Shown here one piece after another: positions 1 through 7,835 of a stretch of DNA of 48,377 nucleotides. The stretch is from assembly GCA_030655145.1 (NCBI GenBank), contig JAURWD010000101.1:1-48377 (forward strand). Direction: 5' to 3'. Source of the stretch: Ferruginibacter sp. (lineage in GTDB: Bacteria; Bacteroidota; Bacteroidia; Chitinophagales; Chitinophagaceae). Positions within the stretch are counted from its first letter, which is position 1. Every line of letters begins with the position of its first letter. The notes under the pieces were generated by a model. That model saw only the letters and a program-made list of their open reading frames with translations. It made no database searches and was not told the DNA's origin. The translations under genes were made by a program, and so were the position numbers.

Positions 1-30
1 CGAAAAAATATATGTGCTTTTTAAGCAATA

Positions 31-1317
31 TTATTCGAACCCTTCTTCAATAAATTTTTTATACATGTCTCGATAGGATTCAAACCTGGCTTCTGTACCG
101 AGAAAATGGTTGTGCCAAATTGTGATCATCGTACCTCCAACGCGCTGGCAAACCCGGGCATATTTTTTAAGTTCCGCGCAGGCTTCAGCAGCACCCAACT
201 GCTGTTCATAAAATGAGTTGGCTTCCATAAAACAAAAAGGATGTATCCGTAACTCGGTAGTTTCCTCTCGCTCAAGGTCGTACCAAAAGAAAGGAGATGC
301 TGTGGAAGCACGAAATCCATTGATGCTGCCATAACCCATGGAATAGTCATCTGTAACTCCTTCATTGATCAATCGTCGGTAGCCATCGGGTAAATTAAAC
401 CGAATGTAATGTTGCCGCGAATGCGAAACCTGTTGACCGCTGATCAGTTCCAGTTGTTTCAGTTCACTTTCAAGTAGCTGAGGATCGTCACCGGATTGCC
501 AGGATGGATGAATAGCGATCGGGTATTTTGTAGACAGGCGTTGCACCAATTGGCGAAGCGCTTTTTTACGCGGTAAAATGTGTTTGTCGTACCGGCTGTT
601 TTTTTCCGCCAGGAGAAAGAAATACCTGGGTTGCAGCTTGTGTTGCGCATGCAGATCATCCATCCACTCAAATGCGTCGTACGGGTCCGGTTTCATACCA
701 GCCAATACCAGGAATCTTTTTAGAGTGGGCGATTTCAAACTGCCACCGATAGAACGAAGAAGGCCTTTATGTTTAAATGAAAATGCGATGTCAATATCGT
801 AGGTGGGAAGAAATTTGAAAGCCGGCATTTTTATTTTCGTCTCAGGAAATTTTTGTTGGATGAAATATCCAAGTTGTAGCGCCCAATGATTAATGAGCGG
901 CTGATCTAAAAAACCATTTTGAAAAGCCAGGGATTCCTCATGCGCAAAACGGCCATACATGTCTTTCTTATGCGGCAAATATTCTTCGTACCGCGAAAGC
1001 AGGTAGAATGCGGCAGCGAAAACATCAAAGAAAAGATCAGGCCCGCCTGTTTTAAAAAAAGCGACCTGCTCTTTGAAAAAAAGGCAATCGACCTGTTGTG
1101 GTTGAATCGTTTTTTCAAATAACAATCCATGTGGAATAACCTGCAGCCCGTCCCCGTGTAATTGCTGGTCGCTGTAATTAATTTTTGCGCCACTGTGGCG
1201 CAGGTGATCGTCAACGTTAGTTGTCAGCTTAATTTGCATTCCCAGCAAATCACCCAACATAAAACTGGTGATGTATACCAGGCGTGGCGAAATATGGTTG
1301 GTATAAAGGAGCAGCAT
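31..1317 (-). CDS. DUF7033 / polysaccharide-deacetylase-like protein
   Basis: About 428 residues. The N-terminus (MLLLYTNHISPR) and overall composition resemble the Bacteroidota proteins annotated as DUF7033 domain plus a polysaccharide-deacetylase-like fold. Visible landmarks are FLPTYDIDIAF mid-protein, where family members have an Asp pair, AIHPSWQSGDD, and a C-terminal WHNHFLG. A longer reading frame begins at 1338, but the ATG at 1317 gives the family-like N-terminus, so I chose it. There is no signal peptide, so it is probably cytoplasmic. It is last in a minus-strand unit after kbl and lutB, 63 bases behind the lutB stop. The substrate is unknown. Family assignment is from recalled similarity and the function is not established. 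Confidence 0.7.
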   Translation of the reverse strand: MLLLYTNHISPRLVYITSFMLGDLLGMQIKLTTNVDDHLRHSGAKINYSDQQLHGDGLQVIPHGLLFEKTIQPQQVDCLFFKEQVAFFKTGGPDLFFDVFAAAFYLLSRYEEYLPHKKDMYGRFAHEESLAFQNGFLDQPLINHWALQLGYFIQQKFPETKIKMPAFKFLPTYDIDIAFSFKHKGLLRSIGGSLKSPTLKRFLVLAGMKPDPYDAFEWMDDLHAQHKLQPRYFFLLAEKNSRYDKHILPRKKALRQLVQRLSTKYPIAIHPSWQSGDDPQLLESELKQLELISGQQVSHSRQHYIRFNLPDGYRRLINEGVTDDYSMGYGSINGFRASTASPFFWYDLEREETTELRIHPFCFMEANSFYEQQLGAAEACAELKKYARVCQRVGGTMITIWHNHFLGTEARFESYRDMYKKFIEEGFE

Positions 1318-1380
1318 GGAAATAAAAAAAGCCGGCATCAGGCGGCTATTAAAAATAAATGAATTGGGTGAGCAGCACCG

Positions 1381-2757
1381 TTATTTTTTAAAGCGCTCCT
1401 TCCATAGCTCATTGAAAGTTTTCGGACTAAATTCCAGTTCGCTTCTATGTTGTTTCCAACCTTTGAAAAGGCCATTGACTACTTTATTTTTCAGCGGCCC
1501 GTTGCCGAGATTCATCATGCCCCGGCGCAGGCTAGCGACCTTCCAGATCTTCCAGGCTATCTTCTCCGACATCGGACTCAATCCTTCCTCTACAGCCTCA
1601 TGCCGGTTCTCTAACAGCAGTTCGTGTAGGTTGATCTTTACCGCACAAACCTGGGTGCAGGCGCCACAAAGCGAAGACGCATAACTCAAATGTTTGAAAT
1701 CCTGCATGCCTTGCAGGTTTGGCGTGATCACGCTCCCAATTGGTCCACTATACGTGGCGCCGTAACTATGTCCGCCAATATTCTTATACACCGGGCAGGC
1801 ATTCAGGCAGGCGCCGCACCGGATGCAATACAAGCTTTCCCGCTGTTTGGGATTTTTTAGGATGTTCGTGCGCCCGTTATCCAGCAGGATCACGATCATT
1901 TCTTCGGGACCATCGGGTTCATTTGCCTGGCGCGGGCCGGTCACAACCGTGTTATAAACCGTCACTTTCTGGCCCGTGCCAAACGTGGAAAGTAAAGGCC
2001 AGAATAATCCAAGATCAGTGAGCGAGGGAATTACCTTCTCGATCCCTACGATCACAATATGTGTTTTTGGGAAAGCGCAGCTCAGCCTGGCATTACCTTC
2101 ATTTTCCGTAACTGCAATACCGCCAATATCACTGATGATAAAATTGGCGCCGGTAACGCCAACGGTTGCCTGCACATATTTTTCACGGAGAATAACACGG
2201 GCTACCTGGGTAAGCTCAGTGGGTGTGAGGTTGATATTCGTTCCTAATTTTTCGTGGAAAAGCTTTGCAACATCTTCTTTGCTTTTATGCATCGCCGGCG
2301 TAACAATATGATAGGGAGCTTCACCATCCAGTTGCTGGATGTATTCACCGAGATCAGTCTCAACGCTTTCGATGGATTTCGCTTCGAGCGCTTTATTCAG
2401 GTGAATTTCTTCGGTGACCATGCTCTTGCTTTTCACCACTTTGGTGCATTGCTTTTCTGCGCAAATGCGCAAAATTTCTTCGATGGCTTGCTCAGCGGTT
2501 TCAGCCCATACCACCTTTCCTCCGCGGCGGGTGAAATTCAGTTCAAAGCTTTCTAGTTGCTGATCAAGGTTTTCAATGGCACGCCACTTCAAATTTTTCG
2601 CCCGCTCCCTTGCCAGGTTCACGTCTGCGAACTGTTCTTTTCCCTCCGGGACTTTTGAATTGTATTTGCCGATGTTAAAGTTGATCTTCCGCCGGTGATC
2701 GAGATCAGCCGACTTTATCTTACTCTTGGCCAGAAATGTGTCTGCTGTGTCGGTCAT
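1381..2757 (-). CDS. lutB: LutB-type iron-sulfur lactate-utilization protein
   Basis: 458 residues, the usual length for LutB/YkgF. An LUD domain fills roughly residues 70-300. Two Cys clusters follow, CIRCGACLNACP near residue 313 and LCGACTQVCAV near 365, as expected for two [4Fe-4S] centres, and a helical C-terminus ends the protein. In characterised species LutABC together oxidise L-lactate to pyruvate in the cytoplasm. Here LutB lies between kbl (35 bases upstream) and a DUF7033 gene, and neither LutA nor LutC is in this stretch, so partners must be elsewhere or the role differs. Family assignment is firm; lactate oxidation in this organism is inferred. Confidence 0.9.
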   Translation of the reverse strand: MTDTADTFLAKSKIKSADLDHRRKINFNIGKYNSKVPEGKEQFADVNLARERAKNLKWRAIENLDQQLESFELNFTRRGGKVVWAETAEQAIEEILRICAEKQCTKVVKSKSMVTEEIHLNKALEAKSIESVETDLGEYIQQLDGEAPYHIVTPAMHKSKEDVAKLFHEKLGTNINLTPTELTQVARVILREKYVQATVGVTGANFIISDIGGIAVTENEGNARLSCAFPKTHIVIVGIEKVIPSLTDLGLFWPLLSTFGTGQKVTVYNTVVTGPRQANEPDGPEEMIVILLDNGRTNILKNPKQRESLYCIRCGACLNACPVYKNIGGHSYGATYSGPIGSVITPNLQGMQDFKHLSYASSLCGACTQVCAVKINLHELLLENRHEAVEEGLSPMSEKIAWKIWKVASLRRGMMNLGNGPLKNKVVNGLFKGWKQHRSELEFSPKTFNELWKERFKK

Positions 2758-2792
2758 GGTGAAAATGATTTGTTGAATTCCGAAGGATGATC

Positions 2793-3980
2793 TTATTTAA
2801 TAACGCCGAGCTCTTTTCCAACTTTGGTGAAGGCCGCAATCGCTTTGTCAAGGTGGGCAGGCTCATGTGCTGCACTTAACTGAACCCTGATCCTTGCCTG
2901 GCCTTTTGCAACCACCGGGAAGAAAAACCCGATCACATAAATTCCTTCATCCAATAATTTGGCAGCAAAATTTTGAGCTATCACGGCATCGTACAACATG
3001 ATCGGCACAATGGGGTGTTCGCCGGGTTTGATGTCGAATCCCGCTGCCGTCATTTTTTCGCGGAAGTATCGGGTATTGGATTCCAGTTTGTCGCGTAACT
3101 CCGTGGTCTCACTGAGCATGTTCAGCACCGCGATGGACGCACCGACAATACTTGGTGCGAGTGTATTGCTAAAAAGATACGGGCGGCTGCGTTGCCGAAG
3201 CATTTCAATGATCGCCTTATTTCCACTCGTGAACCCACCACTTGCACCTCCCAACGCTTTCCCGAGGGTTCCGGTTATGATATCGATCCTGCCAAGTACA
3301 CCGCGGTATTCATGTGCACCGCGGCCTGTTGTGCCCAGGAATCCGGAAGAATGGCACTCATCGATCATTACAATGGCGTCATATTGATCTGCGAGGTCGC
3401 AGATCTTGTCAAGCTGGGCGATGGTTCCGTCCATACTAAAGGAGCCATCCGTTACAATGATGCGGCTGCGCAGGTGAGCAGATTCCTTTAGTTTGTTTTC
3501 CAGGTCTTCCATATTGTTGTGCTCGTAGCGGAGGCGCTGCGCCTTACACAAGCGCACTCCGTCGATGATGCTGGCATGGTTCAACGCATCACTGATAATG
3601 GCATCCTGTTCTCCAAACAATGGCTCGAACAAACCCCCGTTGGCATCAAAAGCGGCAGCATACAAAATGGTGTCTTCTGTACCTAAAAATTCCGATAGTT
3701 TTTTTTCCAGCTCCTTGTGAATGTCCTGCGTTCCGCAGATAAAACGCACGCTGCTCATGCCGTAACCACGATGGTCAATGTATTTTTTAGCAGCGGCCAC
3801 AACTTTAGGATGCGAAGACAGCCCGAGGTAATTGTTCGCACAAAAATTCAACACGCTTCGGCCACCAACGATGATTTCTGCGCCCTGTTCGCTTGTAATA
3901 ATGCGCTCTTTTTTATACAGACCGGCGGATTCTATCTCAGCAAGTTCTCCTGCTATCCTCGTAACAAAACTTGTATTCAT
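2793..3980 (-). CDS. kbl: Glycine C-acetyltransferase (2-amino-3-ketobutyrate CoA ligase)
   Basis: 395 residues, close to the length of E. coli Kbl, and similar along its whole length. Recognisable blocks are NFCANNYLGLSSHP, SVRFICGTQD, SDALNHASIIDGVRLCK and ITGTLGKALGGASGG, the last carrying the lysine that binds pyridoxal phosphate. The enzyme splits 2-amino-3-oxobutyrate with CoA into glycine and acetyl-CoA, the second step of threonine breakdown. The partner threonine dehydrogenase gene is not adjacent; lutB follows 35 bases downstream. A TTG-N21-TATTTTTG promoter lies 18-49 bases upstream of the ATG. It appears to head a three-gene minus-strand unit. Confidence 0.95.
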   Translation of the reverse strand: MNTSFVTRIAGELAEIESAGLYKKERIITSEQGAEIIVGGRSVLNFCANNYLGLSSHPKVVAAAKKYIDHRGYGMSSVRFICGTQDIHKELEKKLSEFLGTEDTILYAAAFDANGGLFEPLFGEQDAIISDALNHASIIDGVRLCKAQRLRYEHNNMEDLENKLKESAHLRSRIIVTDGSFSMDGTIAQLDKICDLADQYDAIVMIDECHSSGFLGTTGRGAHEYRGVLGRIDIITGTLGKALGGASGGFTSGNKAIIEMLRQRSRPYLFSNTLAPSIVGASIAVLNMLSETTELRDKLESNTRYFREKMTAAGFDIKPGEHPIVPIMLYDAVIAQNFAAKLLDEGIYVIGFFFPVVAKGQARIRVQLSAAHEPAHLDKAIAAFTKVGKELGVIK

Positions 3981-3997
3981 GCAAATAGTTTAATGGG

Positions 3998-4029
3998 CAA
4001 AAATAGGCAAGCCCCCGTTAATCGGTCAA
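3998..4029 (-). promoter_or_regulatory. Bacteroidota-type promoter for kbl operon
   Basis: Read on the minus strand: TTG (4029-4027), 21 bases, then TATTTTTG (4005-3998), which fits the TAnnTTTG -7 box. The kbl ATG at 3980 lies 17 bases downstream of the box, implying a short leader. Confidence 0.6.
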
Positions 4030-4098
4030 TAGTTGAAGGAAATTAATAAAGATTGTAACATTCGGACAGGCTCACCGTTTCATTCAAAAAAAACCTGC

Positions 4099-4305
4099 AT
4101 GCGAATAAAAAGATCGTTGATGCTTTTGATGACCCTGGCGGCAAGTTCCCTGCTGTTATTGATCATGTCTTCAAAAGCGGAGATCCGGGCAACCCGAAGC
4201 CTGCATAACATAGGAATTGGCGGCGAGGGAAACCTAATGATGGAACGCACCTCCTATTCCCGGTGGGAACTGCTAACCGGGTTACTCATGCGCCCTGCCT
4301 TATAA
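4099..4305 (+). CDS. Possible small secreted or membrane peptide
   Basis: A 68-residue reading frame starting MRIKRSLMLLMTLAA. It has a basic N-terminus, a hydrophobic run to about residue 23 (LLLLIMSSKA), then a polar tail with NIGIGGEGN. That shape suits a signal peptide or single membrane anchor. It lies 88 bases before the ECF sigma gene on the same strand. I recognise no family, and no clear promoter or ribosome site supports it. It may be a chance frame inside the sigma-factor leader; confidence is low. Confidence 0.3.
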   Translation: MRIKRSLMLLMTLAASSLLLLIMSSKAEIRATRSLHNIGIGGEGNLMMERTSYSRWELLTGLLMRPAL

Positions 4306-4393
4306 ATTAATTTTTAGTTGTAACTTTTTATTGCTTCAGCCGTATTAATAGCACATTTGCCAATTCAAACACTAAACCAGCACCAACTGCTGT

Positions 4394-4879
4394 ATGACTG
4401 AAAGAGAATATAATAATTGTGTAAACCAGTACGCAGACAATGTGTACCGATTTATATATAAGAATATGGGCCACGCGGAAGATGCAAAAGATGTAGTACA
4501 GGGTGCTTTTGAAAAAATGTGGGTGAACAGGGAGACGGTCGACAATGACCGTTGCAAGAGTTACCTGTTTACGGTGGCGTACCACCAGATGATCGACGTG
4601 ATCCGTAAAAATAAGCGCATTACCTTGAGGGAAGACTTTAATGAAAATTCAAAGGTTACCCGGGATGTTCACCATGACTCCAAGCGGATTTTACAGGACG
4701 CCTTGAACAAACTGAATGAAACACAGAAAAGTTTGGTGATGCTGAAAGATTATGAAGGATACAGTTACGAAGAGATCGGGAAAATTACCGGGTTGAATGA
4801 AAGCCAGGTAAAGGTTTACCTGCACCGCGCCAGGTTACAATTACGGTCTTACATTGTGAGCCCGGAGAATGTCATTTGA
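4394..4879 (+). CDS. ECF-type RNA polymerase sigma factor
   Basis: 161 residues, typical of a minimal group 4 sigma factor. Region 2 spans about residues 8-75, with YRFIYKNMGHAEDAKDVVQ and FEKMWVNR followed by SYLFTVAYHQMIDVIRKNK. Region 4 spans about residues 100-155, with LVMLKDYEGYSYEEIG, then the helix-turn-helix TGLNESQVKVYLHRARLQL. It would direct RNA polymerase to a small regulon. The next gene, 48 bases on, is the membrane anti-sigma protein, and a barrel protein follows, so the three form a likely autoregulated cassette. The stress sensed cannot be read from the sequence. Confidence 0.93.
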   Translation: MTEREYNNCVNQYADNVYRFIYKNMGHAEDAKDVVQGAFEKMWVNRETVDNDRCKSYLFTVAYHQMIDVIRKNKRITLREDFNENSKVTRDVHHDSKRILQDALNKLNETQKSLVMLKDYEGYSYEEIGKITGLNESQVKVYLHRARLQLRSYIVSPENVI

Positions 4880-4927
4880 AATGGGTTCGCATTGAATCCA
4901 GGATTTTTTTAATTTGAAGAAACGATC

Positions 4928-6034
4928 ATGAACATAAACCGCAATAATTACGAAAGCTTTTTCTTACTCTACATCGACAACGAGTTGTCGGCTGAGCAAA
5001 AAATCGCTGTCGATCAATTTGTACAGATTAATCCCGATTTGGAAGAAGAGTTGGTCATGCTTCAGCAAACGGTGCTGAAAGCAGACGAGCTGGAATTTGA
5101 TTTTAAAGAAAGCTTATTTAGGTCGGCAACCAGCGCAAATGAAATTGAACAGCAGTTGCTATTGCACCTTGATAATGAATTATCCTCCCCCGAACACCAA
5201 CAAATTACCAGGCTTATCCAAAATGACCCTTCAGTAAAAAAACAATGGGAGTTGTTGCAAGCCACGAGGCTTGATAAAAATGAACACATTCCTTTCCCGG
5301 ATAACAAGATATTATACCGGCATGAGGCAGGAAGAGTTGTAGCATTTCCCTGGTTACGAGTGGCTGCCGCGGCCATGTTAATAGGTGTTGCCACCTGGGC
5401 CGGGGTTGGTTATTTGAATAACGATCGGCAGGCAACCAACGTGGAGCCCGTGGCTACAGTGGATATACCAGCACCCGCTGTTCAACCAAAAACTCCGGCT
5501 GTAAAAGATCAACAGGCGCTGCCACAACCAACAACTCCTGAACCAGCCTCAACCCTGGCACAGGCTGCACAAAAACCCGTTCAGGAAATAAAAGAAGTAG
5601 CGCCTACCAATAAACGCACTCCTAAAATTGTCGGCGAAATAACACAAGAAGAAGTCGCACTAAAAACGACAGGGCGAACTAATAATTTGTCCGATGTCTC
5701 TTCTGAAAACATTAACAGATCCAGCAGTAACAATACAATCACAGCCAGCGTAACACCTAAAATATCTGATAACAACATTCGAACCGGGAAGAATGAAAAT
5801 GTTACCGATGAATACCCAAAAGCTGATGCAACCAACACTTTTGCCACTACAGCATCTTTCAATGAAGCTGAGAATAGAAATGAAGACCACGTGTTCTTTT
5901 TACCAGAAGACAAAGTAAAAAAAACAAAGCTGGGAGGATTTTTTAAGAAAGTAAAAAGAGTAATTGAGCGCACTGCCAATGTAAAAGAAGGTAACAACAT
6001 TAAAGTTGCCAACCTGGAATTTGCAATTCAATAA
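4928..6034 (+). CDS. Membrane anti-sigma protein with duplicated N-terminal module
   Basis: 368 residues. Residues 8-65 and 73-131 are tandem copies of one module: LLYIDNELS at 13-21 matches LLHLDNELS at 78-86, NPD at 35-37 matches DPS at 100-102, and SLFR at 62-65 matches ILYR at 128-131. The offset is exactly 65 residues until one insertion near the end. No zinc HxxxCxxC motif is present. A single membrane span lies near residues 142-163 (WLRVAAAAMLIGVATW). A long low-complexity periplasmic part rich in Pro, Gln, Thr and Asn follows, then a conserved-looking basic tail (GGFFKKVKRVIERT). It follows the sigma gene by 48 bases, so it presumably sequesters that sigma factor at the inner membrane. 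Confidence 0.75.
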   Translation: MNINRNNYESFFLLYIDNELSAEQKIAVDQFVQINPDLEEELVMLQQTVLKADELEFDFKESLFRSATSANEIEQQLLLHLDNELSSPEHQQITRLIQNDPSVKKQWELLQATRLDKNEHIPFPDNKILYRHEAGRVVAFPWLRVAAAAMLIGVATWAGVGYLNNDRQATNVEPVATVDIPAPAVQPKTPAVKDQQALPQPTTPEPASTLAQAAQKPVQEIKEVAPTNKRTPKIVGEITQEEVALKTTGRTNNLSDVSSENINRSSSNNTITASVTPKISDNNIRTGKNENVTDEYPKADATNTFATTASFNEAENRNEDHVFFLPEDKVKKTKLGGFFKKVKRVIERTANVKEGNNIKVANLEFAIQ

Positions 6035-6054
6035 AAAACATTAAAAGAAACAAC

Positions 6055-6927
6055 ATGAAGAAGCTATTTACATTAATGGCACTGGCAGTGGTTTGCACAG
6101 TTGCTAAAGCACAGGAAGACAGCACCTACACAGGAAAGATCGATACCATTCGCGTCGGCAACATGATCATCATCAAGGACAAAAGCAAGGCGGACACCGA
6201 ACACAAAGACGGGCCAAACTTCCGGGTTGGAAGACACAGTAACAAAGGCAAACTTTCCAACATCAGTACAAATTGGGGCGTTGTTGATCTTGGTTTTTCA
6301 TTGTACGACGACCAAACAAATTATGGTAGCACCGGAAGTTACCTCTATAACAGGCCCGGCACAGCGCCGTTGGGTGAAGGCGACTTTAAATTACGCACAG
6401 GAAAAAGTATCAACGTCAATATCTGGTTTTTTATCCAGCGCCTGAACCTGATCAAGCATCATGTTAACCTGAAGTATGGTCTTGGTTTAGAATTGAATAA
6501 TTACCGCTACAAAACCGCGGTAAGCTATAAAGAAACCAATCCATTCGTCAATCCACCGGTGTCACTCCCCATTATTTTCAGGGACTCTGTCAATTTTTCC
6601 AAGAATAAATTGGCAGCTGATTACCTCACTGTTCCATTTATGTTGAATTTCAGCACGAACCCGGCGTACGAAAACAAGGGATTAAGTCTAAGCGTAGGCG
6701 TAAGTGCAGGCTACCTTTATAGCCAGCGCAATAAACAAGTGAGCGACGAGCGGGGAAAAAGAAAAAATAAAGGAGACTATGGAATGGAACGTTTCAAATT
6801 TGCTTATGTGGGAGAACTCGGCCTGGGACCGGTACGCCTGTATGGATCTTACAGTCCAACCTCGATGTACTCAGATGGCTTGGATATGCGGCCCTATACC
6901 CTCGGTATCCGGTTGAGCAACTGGTAA
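6055..6927 (+). CDS. Outer-membrane beta-barrel protein
   Basis: 290 residues with a clear signal peptide (MKKLFTLMALAVVCTVAKA, cleavage before QEDS). The remainder alternates polar and aromatic residues as in PorT/OmpW-like barrels, for instance LKYGLGLELNNYRYKTAVSY, and ends in a C-terminal aromatic residue (RLSNW), as many outer-membrane proteins do. It starts 20 bases after the anti-sigma gene and is followed by a strong terminator, so it closes the sigma/anti-sigma cassette. It could be a target or sensor of that system; this is inferred from position only. No ligand can be named. Confidence 0.78.
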   Translation: MKKLFTLMALAVVCTVAKAQEDSTYTGKIDTIRVGNMIIIKDKSKADTEHKDGPNFRVGRHSNKGKLSNISTNWGVVDLGFSLYDDQTNYGSTGSYLYNRPGTAPLGEGDFKLRTGKSINVNIWFFIQRLNLIKHHVNLKYGLGLELNNYRYKTAVSYKETNPFVNPPVSLPIIFRDSVNFSKNKLAADYLTVPFMLNFSTNPAYENKGLSLSVGVSAGYLYSQRNKQVSDERGKRKNKGDYGMERFKFAYVGELGLGPVRLYGSYSPTSMYSDGLDMRPYTLGIRLSNW

Positions 6928-6949
6928 TCAATTAAACTTAGTATGATGG

Positions 6950-6982
6950 ATACCTCCGGCCCTGCTGGAGGTATTTTATTTT
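6950..6982 (+). terminator. Rho-independent terminator after barrel gene
   Basis: ATACCTCC (6950-6957) pairs perfectly with GGAGGTAT (6967-6974) around a 9-base loop and is followed by TTTATTTT. It ends the ECF cassette 22 bases after the barrel gene stop. Confidence 0.85.
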
Positions 6983-7165
6983 GATGAAGGCATTTATTTA
7001 TTCTACGGAATTTATGGTCTTGGAAACTAATTTCTAGCGTCGAAATGAGAGTTCAACCTGCTTGATTTTTACGTTAAAAGTCGCTTGAAATTTTCCTGCA
7101 TAAGGCATTCATTGACGCCTTTAATATGTTAAAGCATTAGTAATATTGAGATTACGTGGATAATA

Positions 7166-7180
7166 TTTTCGATGCGAAAA
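7166..7180. promoter_or_regulatory. Short perfect dyad upstream of L,D-transpeptidase
   Basis: TTTTCG-ATG-CGAAAA is a perfect 6-base inverted repeat 34 bases upstream of the ATG at 7215. It could be an operator or part of a leader hairpin. The rest of the 287-base gap (6928-7214) holds the terminator and AT-rich sequence with no gene I can support. Confidence 0.3.
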
Positions 7181-7214
7181 CGTTTAAACAGAGATCACAA
7201 ATTATTTTCGGGTT

Positions 7215-7808
7215 ATGAAAATTTCTGTTTTGTCTTCGATTTTAATAATCTGTATCATTTCTGCTTTAATGGCCTTTGTGTCGCCAGTTGATTCCCCTTC
7301 TTCATATACATCATCATCATCAAATTCTACTGAAACCAGTCGGATGAGAAAACCTGCTCCGGCTGCTAATCCTTACTATATCGTCGTTGATAAATCTGAT
7401 TACGAATTAAAAGTATATGATGACGAAGGCTGGTATGCAACCTACCCCATCGTATTTGGGAGTCGCGACCTCAGTGATAAAATGAAGGAGGGTGATAAGA
7501 AAACGCCAGACGGCCGTTTCAAGATCATTCAAAAAAAGATCCATAAAAAATGGGGCCCAGAGCTTTTATTGGATTATCCCAACGAAACCAGTTATAAGAG
7601 ATTTGTTGACAGAAAACAGCGCGGGATCTTGCCAAAAAATGCGAAGATCGGCAGCGGGATAGCCATTCATGCCACCCGCCCGGAAGAAGAATGGACCGTA
7701 GATAATTTTTATAACTGGACCGACGGCTGTGTTTCGGTTAAGTACACCGAGATGAAAGACCTTTTTAGTTATATCCCCGTAGGCACCCCGGTCACTATTC
7801 AACAGTAA
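7215..7808 (+). CDS. Secreted L,D-transpeptidase (YkuD fold)
   Basis: 197 residues. An N-terminal hydrophobic segment (residues 4-22) acts as signal peptide or anchor and is followed by a Ser/Thr-rich linker. The catalytic domain starts near residue 55 (YYIVVDKSDYELKVY). It has KKTPDGRFKI, then the active-site pair IHATR and NWTDGCVSV, whose Cys is the presumed nucleophile. The variant T-D-G-C-V-S instead of S-H-G-C-R occurs in many YkuD proteins. Such enzymes make 3-3 crosslinks in peptidoglycan or attach proteins to it in the periplasm. It stands alone and converges on queA, 27 bases apart. Confidence 0.85.
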   Translation: MKISVLSSILIICIISALMAFVSPVDSPSSYTSSSSNSTETSRMRKPAPAANPYYIVVDKSDYELKVYDDEGWYATYPIVFGSRDLSDKMKEGDKKTPDGRFKIIQKKIHKKWGPELLLDYPNETSYKRFVDRKQRGILPKNAKIGSGIAIHATRPEEEWTVDNFYNWTDGCVSVKYTEMKDLFSYIPVGTPVTIQQ

Positions 7809-7834
7809 TTGAAAGTTCCCCTTTCAATTTATTT
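7807..7834. terminator. Hairpin between convergent L,D-transpeptidase and queA
   Basis: AATTGAAAG (7807-7815) pairs perfectly with CTTTCAATT (7821-7829) around TTCCC, then TATTTC. The stem begins inside the stop codon of the plus-strand gene. It may serve both strands, but the T-tract is weak. Confidence 0.5.
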
Positions 7835-7835
7835 C

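Noticed and set aside
5581-6012. 143-residue minus-strand frame with hydrophobic stretches
   Set aside because: Mirror of the low-complexity tail of the anti-sigma protein.
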